Source: Desulfocurvus sp. (GTDB lineage Bacteria > Desulfobacterota > Desulfovibrionia > Desulfovibrionales > Desulfovibrionaceae). Taken from it: a stretch of DNA of 55,688 nucleotides. Of the stretch, positions 51,390-55,688 are shown one piece after another; position 1 is the first letter of the stretch, and each line of letters opens with the position of its first letter. The notes beneath the pieces were generated by a model that saw only the letters and a program-made list of their open reading frames with translations, was not told the origin of the DNA and made no database searches. The translations under genes were made by a program, and so were the position numbers. Location: positions 281,331 through 337,018 of the forward strand of contig JAIMKR010000002.1 of NCBI GenBank assembly GCA_020692325.1. Reading direction: 5' to 3'.

Positions 51390-52439
51390 ATGCCATCTCC
51401 TTTGTTCTCCATAATTATCCCCGTGTACAATGGGGCCCTTTTCCTGAAAGAGACCCTCGCTTCCGTCTTGGAACAATCGTACGGGGACAGCGAAATCCTC
51501 GTCGTGGACGACAATTCCACGGATCGATCCTTGGACATCGTCCGGCGGCATATGACGGATCACGGGAACATCCGGTTGTTTTCCCACACGGAAAATCACG
51601 GAGGACCGTTCGCCGCGCGGAATACGGCCCTCGAGCATGCCTCGGGCGACTATCTCGTTTTTCTCGATCAGGACGATCTCCTTTGTCCGGAGGGTCTGGG
51701 GAAAATGGCGACGCTCATCGCCTCCTGCCAAAGCGACTTGGTTCGTGGCCTGCGCATGTCCCTCAAGGGGGGACGGGAAAAGGTCATGAATGAGTTTTGT
51801 CCCGACCCCCCGCTGCGTGACGTCACCTTTGCGCGGACGCGGGAGATCTGGTCCGCACAGCATTTCGCGTCCTGGGTGTTCCGGCGGGAGTTCGTCGCGG
51901 ACAAGGGACTGCTTTTCGAGCCGTTCATCGGCCACGACGACAAGAAGTTTCTGCTGTGCGCCCTGGCGCGGTCCGAAAAGATCACGCTCGGCACCGTCCC
52001 GCTCGTGAAGTACCGGCGGCATCGGGGATCCCTGCAGGGCAGGCGCAATCCCCGGGAGATGTTTCATGACATGCAGGCGCACGCGGGCATGATGCGATGC
52101 CTGCATGAAACCGGAAACCGGGAGATCCTGGCGTACAGGTTCCCCCGTTGGGACTTTCCGGCGATCGTTGGCGCGTACGCCTGGGCCGCGACCTGGGGAA
52201 GCCTTTCGGACCGGCGGCGATTTTTCGTGGCGGCCAAAGACATTTTGAGCCGCCCGGAATGCCGAGGGCTCGAACTCGAAGACGACGATTTGCGGACCAT
52301 GCGGTCCCTGCTCCTGGAGGGCGAGGAGCCCGACACCGTCCGATTTCTGCGAAGGTACAACCACCAGTTGAAACGATACCCCGCGTGGCGCGTGCTGTGG
52401 AACCGTTGTGTGGCCGCTTGGCGCAGCGTCCCGCGCTGA
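51390..52439 (+). CDS. Family 2 glycosyltransferase
   Basis: About 349 residues. A classical GT2 N-terminus FSIIIPVYNGALFLKETLASVLEQSYGDSEILVVDDNSTDRS, with the DxD-like LVFLDQDDLLCPEG at about 95-108 for sugar-nucleotide/metal binding. The C-terminal half is helical and basic, probably acceptor-recognising. It transfers a sugar to a surface glycan. The ATG at 51390 (MPSPLFSIII) is preferred because the fold begins there; an in-frame ATG at 51342 is an alternative, and neither has a strong ribosome site. First of three glycosyltransferase genes in a row. Confidence 0.88.
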   Translation: MPSPLFSIIIPVYNGALFLKETLASVLEQSYGDSEILVVDDNSTDRSLDIVRRHMTDHGNIRLFSHTENHGGPFAARNTALEHASGDYLVFLDQDDLLCPEGLGKMATLIASCQSDLVRGLRMSLKGGREKVMNEFCPDPPLRDVTFARTREIWSAQHFASWVFRREFVADKGLLFEPFIGHDDKKFLLCALARSEKITLGTVPLVKYRRHRGSLQGRRNPREMFHDMQAHAGMMRCLHETGNREILAYRFPRWDFPAIVGAYAWAATWGSLSDRRRFFVAAKDILSRPECRGLELEDDDLRTMRSLLLEGEEPDTVRFLRRYNHQLKRYPAWRVLWNRCVAAWRSVPR

Positions 52440-52491
52440 CCCACAAAATATGAGGCTTTTCCGGGCCACGTGGTCCGATCCAGAAGATTCA

Positions 52492-53556
52492 ATGAAGAAT
52501 ATCCTCTCGCCCATCCATCCGAAGCGCATCCTGGTCTGCCAATTGCGGCAGATCGGCGACGTGTTGCTGTCCACTCCCGCCATCCGTTTGCTCGCGGAAC
52601 GTTTCCCCGAGGCCGCTGTGCACGTGCTCACGGAAAAGAAGTGCGTGCCGGTGCTGGAGAACAATCCGCATATCGAGCGCATCCGGGCCATCGACAAAGC
52701 CGCGTTGAGCAATCCATTCAAGGCGTTGCGATTCTACGCACAGGTCGGGCGCGACGACTACGACCTGATCGTCGATTTCCAACAGTTGCCGCGTTGCAAG
52801 TGGGTCGTGCTGTTCTCCCACGCGCCCATCAAGCTGACCTATTCGCCTCCGTGGTACAACCGCCCCTTGTACACGCACTGGATGCCGATGCTTAACGGGT
52901 ACGCGGCCCAAAGCAAGGCGAGCGTCTTGCGCCCATTGGGCATCACCTGGAACGGGGAAAGGCCGGAACTGTTCCTGACGGATGGGGAAAAAGCCTTTGC
53001 CGAGGCGTTTGTCCGGCGGTACGGCCTGACCGCGCCGTTCATCACCGTCGATCCGAGCCATCAACGCGAGACGCGCCGGTGGCCGGAAGATCACTTCGCG
53101 GCGTTGATACGACTGCTCCGGGACAGGTACCCCACGCTACGGGCTGTGATTGTCTATGGCCCCGGAGAGCTGCCCCAGGCCCAACGTGTGGCGGAGTTGG
53201 CTGGCGACGCAGCCGTCGTGCCCGACTCCATGCTGTCGATCCGGGAAATGGCGGCCGTTCAGCGGCTGGCGACCCTGCACGTCGGCAATTGCTCCGCACC
53301 GAGACACTTGGCCGTCGCAGTGGGGACCCCTTCCTTGACCATTCAGGGCGCGACTTCGCTGGGGTGGCTCTATCCCTCCCCGGAGCACGCCAGCGTTTAC
53401 AATTGGCCCAAGGGCTGTCCTTGCAACGAGAATACCTGTCGGCTGAGGACGCTGGAGTGCCTGGTGAAGCTGGAGCCGGAGAAAGCGCTGGACGTTGCCG
53501 TCAAGCTCATGGAAAACCGGCTCCGGCGCCCCGACTTGGCCTCGGCGACCGCGTAA
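52492..53556 (+). CDS. Family 9 glycosyltransferase (heptosyltransferase-like)
   Basis: 354 residues with the GT-B fold of ADP-heptose:LPS heptosyltransferases: the start RILVCQLRQIGDVLLSTPAIRLLAERFPEAAVHVLT, then ITVDPSHQRETRRWPEDHFAALI in place of the usual PG(A/S)-KRWP motif, and the C-terminal APRHLAVAVGTPSLTIQGATS where G-P-x-H-L/A is usual. Two Cys pairs near the end (CPCNENTCRLRTLEC) are typical of the family. The acceptor is probably LPS core or another surface polymer. Matches the presence of rfaE2, which makes ADP-heptose. Confidence 0.88.
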   Translation: MKNILSPIHPKRILVCQLRQIGDVLLSTPAIRLLAERFPEAAVHVLTEKKCVPVLENNPHIERIRAIDKAALSNPFKALRFYAQVGRDDYDLIVDFQQLPRCKWVVLFSHAPIKLTYSPPWYNRPLYTHWMPMLNGYAAQSKASVLRPLGITWNGERPELFLTDGEKAFAEAFVRRYGLTAPFITVDPSHQRETRRWPEDHFAALIRLLRDRYPTLRAVIVYGPGELPQAQRVAELAGDAAVVPDSMLSIREMAAVQRLATLHVGNCSAPRHLAVAVGTPSLTIQGATSLGWLYPSPEHASVYNWPKGCPCNENTCRLRTLECLVKLEPEKALDVAVKLMENRLRRPDLASATA

Positions 53557-53617
53557 GGCCGCTGACGGCGCGCTCCTCACCGCCCTTCGGTCTCAACCCC
53601 GTAACACTTCGTAGGCC

Positions 53618-54580
53618 ATGAATACCGGACGTCCGTTCGTCAGCATCATGATTCCGACGTACAACCAGCCGGACTTCCTGCCCGTGGCCGTCGACTCCGC
53701 GCTGGCGCAGACCTACCCGAACCTGGAAGTCGTCATCGCCGACGACCATTCCACCGCCGGGGCGTGCCTGGACGTTCTGGCCGCCTATGCGGACGATCCC
53801 CGCGTCCGGGTCTGCCGCAACGAGACCAATCTCGGACGCGTGGCGAACTATCAGAAGACCCTCTACGAGCGGGCCCGGGGGGACTGGGTCCTGAATCTGG
53901 ACGGAGACGACTACTTCGTCGATTCGACCTTCATCGAGCAGGCCGTGCGGCTCGTCGAGGCGCATCCCGAGCTGGTCATGGTTTCCGGGGTGTTCGTCGA
54001 TTTGTCGCCTGAGGGCCGCCTCAAGCCCAGCAGGGCCAACAGCGGCGAGGAACGGATCTACCCCCCAGCCGAGGCCTACGAGGCCATGCTGGAGGGACGG
54101 TATTTCCCTTTCCACGGCTCAACGCTCTACCGGCGGGATATGGCCGTGCGGATCGGCTTCTACCAGCACGACATCATCTCCGCGGACCTCGAATCCCTTC
54201 TGCGCCTGATGCTGACCGGACACGCGGGCTCGATCCCCTGCGAGGCGATGGTTCGCCGCCGCCACGGTGGCAACGTGAGCAGTGCGATCAGCGTCGAGGA
54301 CTTCATCGACGACACGATCACGTTCTCCGCGCCGTTGCGGGCCGGGGCCGTGGTGGATTCCAAAGTGGAGAAGTCCTTTTTGCGATCGTGGGTTATCCGC
54401 TACACCTATCGCAAGGGCAAGGACAACGCTTACAAGATTCTGAAGCACAACCGGTCGAATGCCGGCTATTTTTCGTATGTCCGCGAGATCGTCCGCTGCA
54501 CCCCGGGAAGCGGTCTCCGCATCGCCTTGCAACCCAAGAACATCCTCAAGGTTCTGCGCAATCTGCTGCCCGCCCGGTAA
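53618..54580 (+). CDS. Family 2 glycosyltransferase
   Basis: 320 residues. The N-terminus VSIMIPTYNQPDFLPVAVDSALAQTYPNLEVVIADDHST and the DGDD of WVLNLDGDDYFVD (about residue 91-103) are the GT2 nucleotide-sugar site. The region GSTLYRRDMAVRIGFY and the later basic tail (RYTYRKGKDNAYKILKH) suggest a peripheral membrane acceptor site. Last of the GT2-GT9-GT2 group, 61 nt after the GT9 gene. It ends 83 nt before the CRISPR array. Confidence 0.9.
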   Translation: MNTGRPFVSIMIPTYNQPDFLPVAVDSALAQTYPNLEVVIADDHSTAGACLDVLAAYADDPRVRVCRNETNLGRVANYQKTLYERARGDWVLNLDGDDYFVDSTFIEQAVRLVEAHPELVMVSGVFVDLSPEGRLKPSRANSGEERIYPPAEAYEAMLEGRYFPFHGSTLYRRDMAVRIGFYQHDIISADLESLLRLMLTGHAGSIPCEAMVRRRHGGNVSSAISVEDFIDDTITFSAPLRAGAVVDSKVEKSFLRSWVIRYTYRKGKDNAYKILKHNRSNAGYFSYVREIVRCTPGSGLRIALQPKNILKVLRNLLPAR

Positions 54581-54663
54581 CACGCGCCATCCTGCGCGCG
54601 CGATGCCTGTCCGTTTCATGGGGGCGATTTCTACCCAGCCATTATCGAGTTGACTGGTCGCTT

Positions 54664-55688
54664 GTTTCAATCCACGCCCCCGCGTGGGGGGCGACCTGAT
54701 TCTGGGCAGCCTTGGCAGCTATCTCGGAGAGTTTCAATCCACGCCCCCGCGTGGGGGGCGACCCGCCTCCTGCGGATCGGGCGGGAGCTGATCGTAGTTT
54801 CAATCCACGCCCCCGCGTGGGGGGCGACGCGCTGGGGTCTGCGCGCATTGCGGCCGTACGTTAGTTTCAATCCACGCCCCCGCGTGGGGGGCGACATCAA
54901 GTGCTTCAACAACTCTCGTTCGGGCCAGTGGTTTCAATCCACGCCCCCGCGTGGGGGGCGACAAGGCATCCAGCGCAAGGGCAATCAGGCGGTTCCGTTT
55001 CAATCCACGCCCCCGCGTGGGGGGCGACATGAGCGCCGCCGGTGCCGCCGGTGGCCTGATCGCCGTTTCAATCCACGCCCCCGCGTGGGGGGCGACTGGC
55101 GTGGAGGCGTACTTGCGTAGCGTGTGTAACGTGGTTTCAATCCACGCCCCCGCGTGGGGGGCGACCCACTCTCTCCGCCGAAGATCTGACCGACCTCCAG
55201 TTTCAATCCACGCCCCCGCGTGGGGGGCGACGACTTCAAGACTGCGTTCGTGGCAAGCTGAAGGCTCGTTTCAATCCACGCCCCCGCGTGGGGGGCGACT
55301 GCATCTTGGAGATAGTCCCCGGCGACATCATGGTTTCAATCCACGCCCCCGCGTGGGGGGCGACAAGACGATTTGCATAAAAATTTGTCGAATCATCGTT
55401 TCAATCCACGCCCCCGCGTGGGGGGCGACACAATCTATTGATGAAGTTTTTTCCGATCTTCACGTTTCAATCCACGCCCCCGCGTGGGGGGCGACGGTGG
55501 CGTAATGGGCGCATTTTATAGCCCTGGCGGGTTTCAATCCACGCCCCCGCGTGGGGGGCGACCCCGCAATCGACGCGAGGCGATGAGCGGCAAAAGTTTC
55601 AATCCACGCCCCCGCGTGGGGGGCGACCCCGCCTACCGGAGCGACACTATAGGCGATGAGGAGTTTCAATCCACGCCCCCGCGTGGGG
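54664..55688 (-). CRISPR. CRISPR array, subtype I-C (Dvulg) repeat, right end outside window
   Basis: Fifteen full 32-nt repeats and a 26-nt part of a sixteenth at the window end, separated by 15 unique spacers of 33-37 nt. All full repeats read identically. The plus strand starts GTTTCAATCCACGCCCCC and ends GGGGGGCGAC, with a palindromic centre. In studied I-C systems Cas5 cuts so that the crRNA handle comes from the repeat end that reads ATTGAAAC. Transcription should therefore run on the minus strand, leader and cas genes beyond the right edge, and spacers near 54.7 kb oldest. No cas gene is in the window. Spacers at 55365-55397 and 55430-55463 are AT-rich, unlike the host. Confidence 0.98.

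Noticed and set aside
51216-52721. 501-residue minus-strand frame across the first glycosyltransferase
   Set aside because: Antisense to a clear GT2 gene; no family motif.
54650-55669. Open frames through the CRISPR array with periodic SIHAPAWGAT-like and SPPTRGRGLK-like repeats
   Set aside because: They are translations of the CRISPR repeat; the periodicity is the repeat-spacer unit, not a protein.

Overview
The window is high-GC DNA from a free-living Gram-negative bacterium. It most resembles a Desulfovibrio-type sulfate reducer (Desulfobacterota). The signs are an IspDF fusion, a SelD that carries selenocysteine, a MetX-MetW fusion, LPS heptose and flagellar/chemotaxis genes, many sigma-54-type regulators, and a CRISPR repeat of the 32-nt subtype I-C (Dvulg) class. 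The taxonomic call is inference from gene content; no rRNA is present.

Layout, left to right. 1-3.2 kb: the end of an unknown gene, a LOG-family hydrolase, a small phage-like immunity region (two minus-strand DNA-binding genes facing a LexA/S24-like regulator that has lost its catalytic residues), and a bactofilin. 3.2-8.8 kb: a secreted coiled-coil protein, then the nitrogen-control operon amtB-glnB-glnD (minus strand) behind a strong sigma-54 promoter match. 8.9-12.9 kb: ispDF, RNase P RNA, a C4 zinc-ribbon protein, a Nif3-like protein and tRNA-Met. 13-18.3 kb: an overlapping envelope-glycan operon (deacetylase-GT4 fusion, GT2, YkgJ-type cysteine-cluster protein, RfaE2). 18.3-21.5 kb: a sigma-54 activator with a dead receiver domain, a small zinc-finger protein, and selD, whose in-frame UGA encodes Sec. 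21.5-25.2 kb: the methionine/sulfhydrylation operon metY-metXW-rrf2. 25.4-30.1 kb: a 5'-nucleotidase lipoprotein, an FCD-only regulator fragment, tRNA-Phe, a FlgM-like gene behind a FliA-type promoter, and an HD-GYP phosphodiesterase.

30.2-39.7 kb: a seven-gene minus-strand run (histidine kinase, NtrC-type regulator, MacA-like adaptor, MacB-like ATPase without a permease, radical SAM protein, argS, SPOR protein). 39.8-44.4 kb: an orphan phage terminase, facing a chemoreceptor-CheW-degenerate EAL operon. 44.5-47.9 kb: an AraC regulator in an AT-rich patch, queD-dtd, and an MsrA-MsrB fusion. 47.9-51 kb: a 145-bp tandem repeat in front of a CobD-CobQ fusion. 51-54.6 kb: three glycosyltransferases. 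54.66 kb to the end: a CRISPR array that runs off the window.

The least conventional pieces are the degenerate EAL protein translationally coupled to CheW and a chemoreceptor, the permease-less MacA/MacB pair coupled to a radical SAM protein with a collagen-like head, the phage-like switch with an inactivated S24 regulator, the Sec-containing SelD that simple gene calling truncates, and the 145-bp structured tandem repeat.
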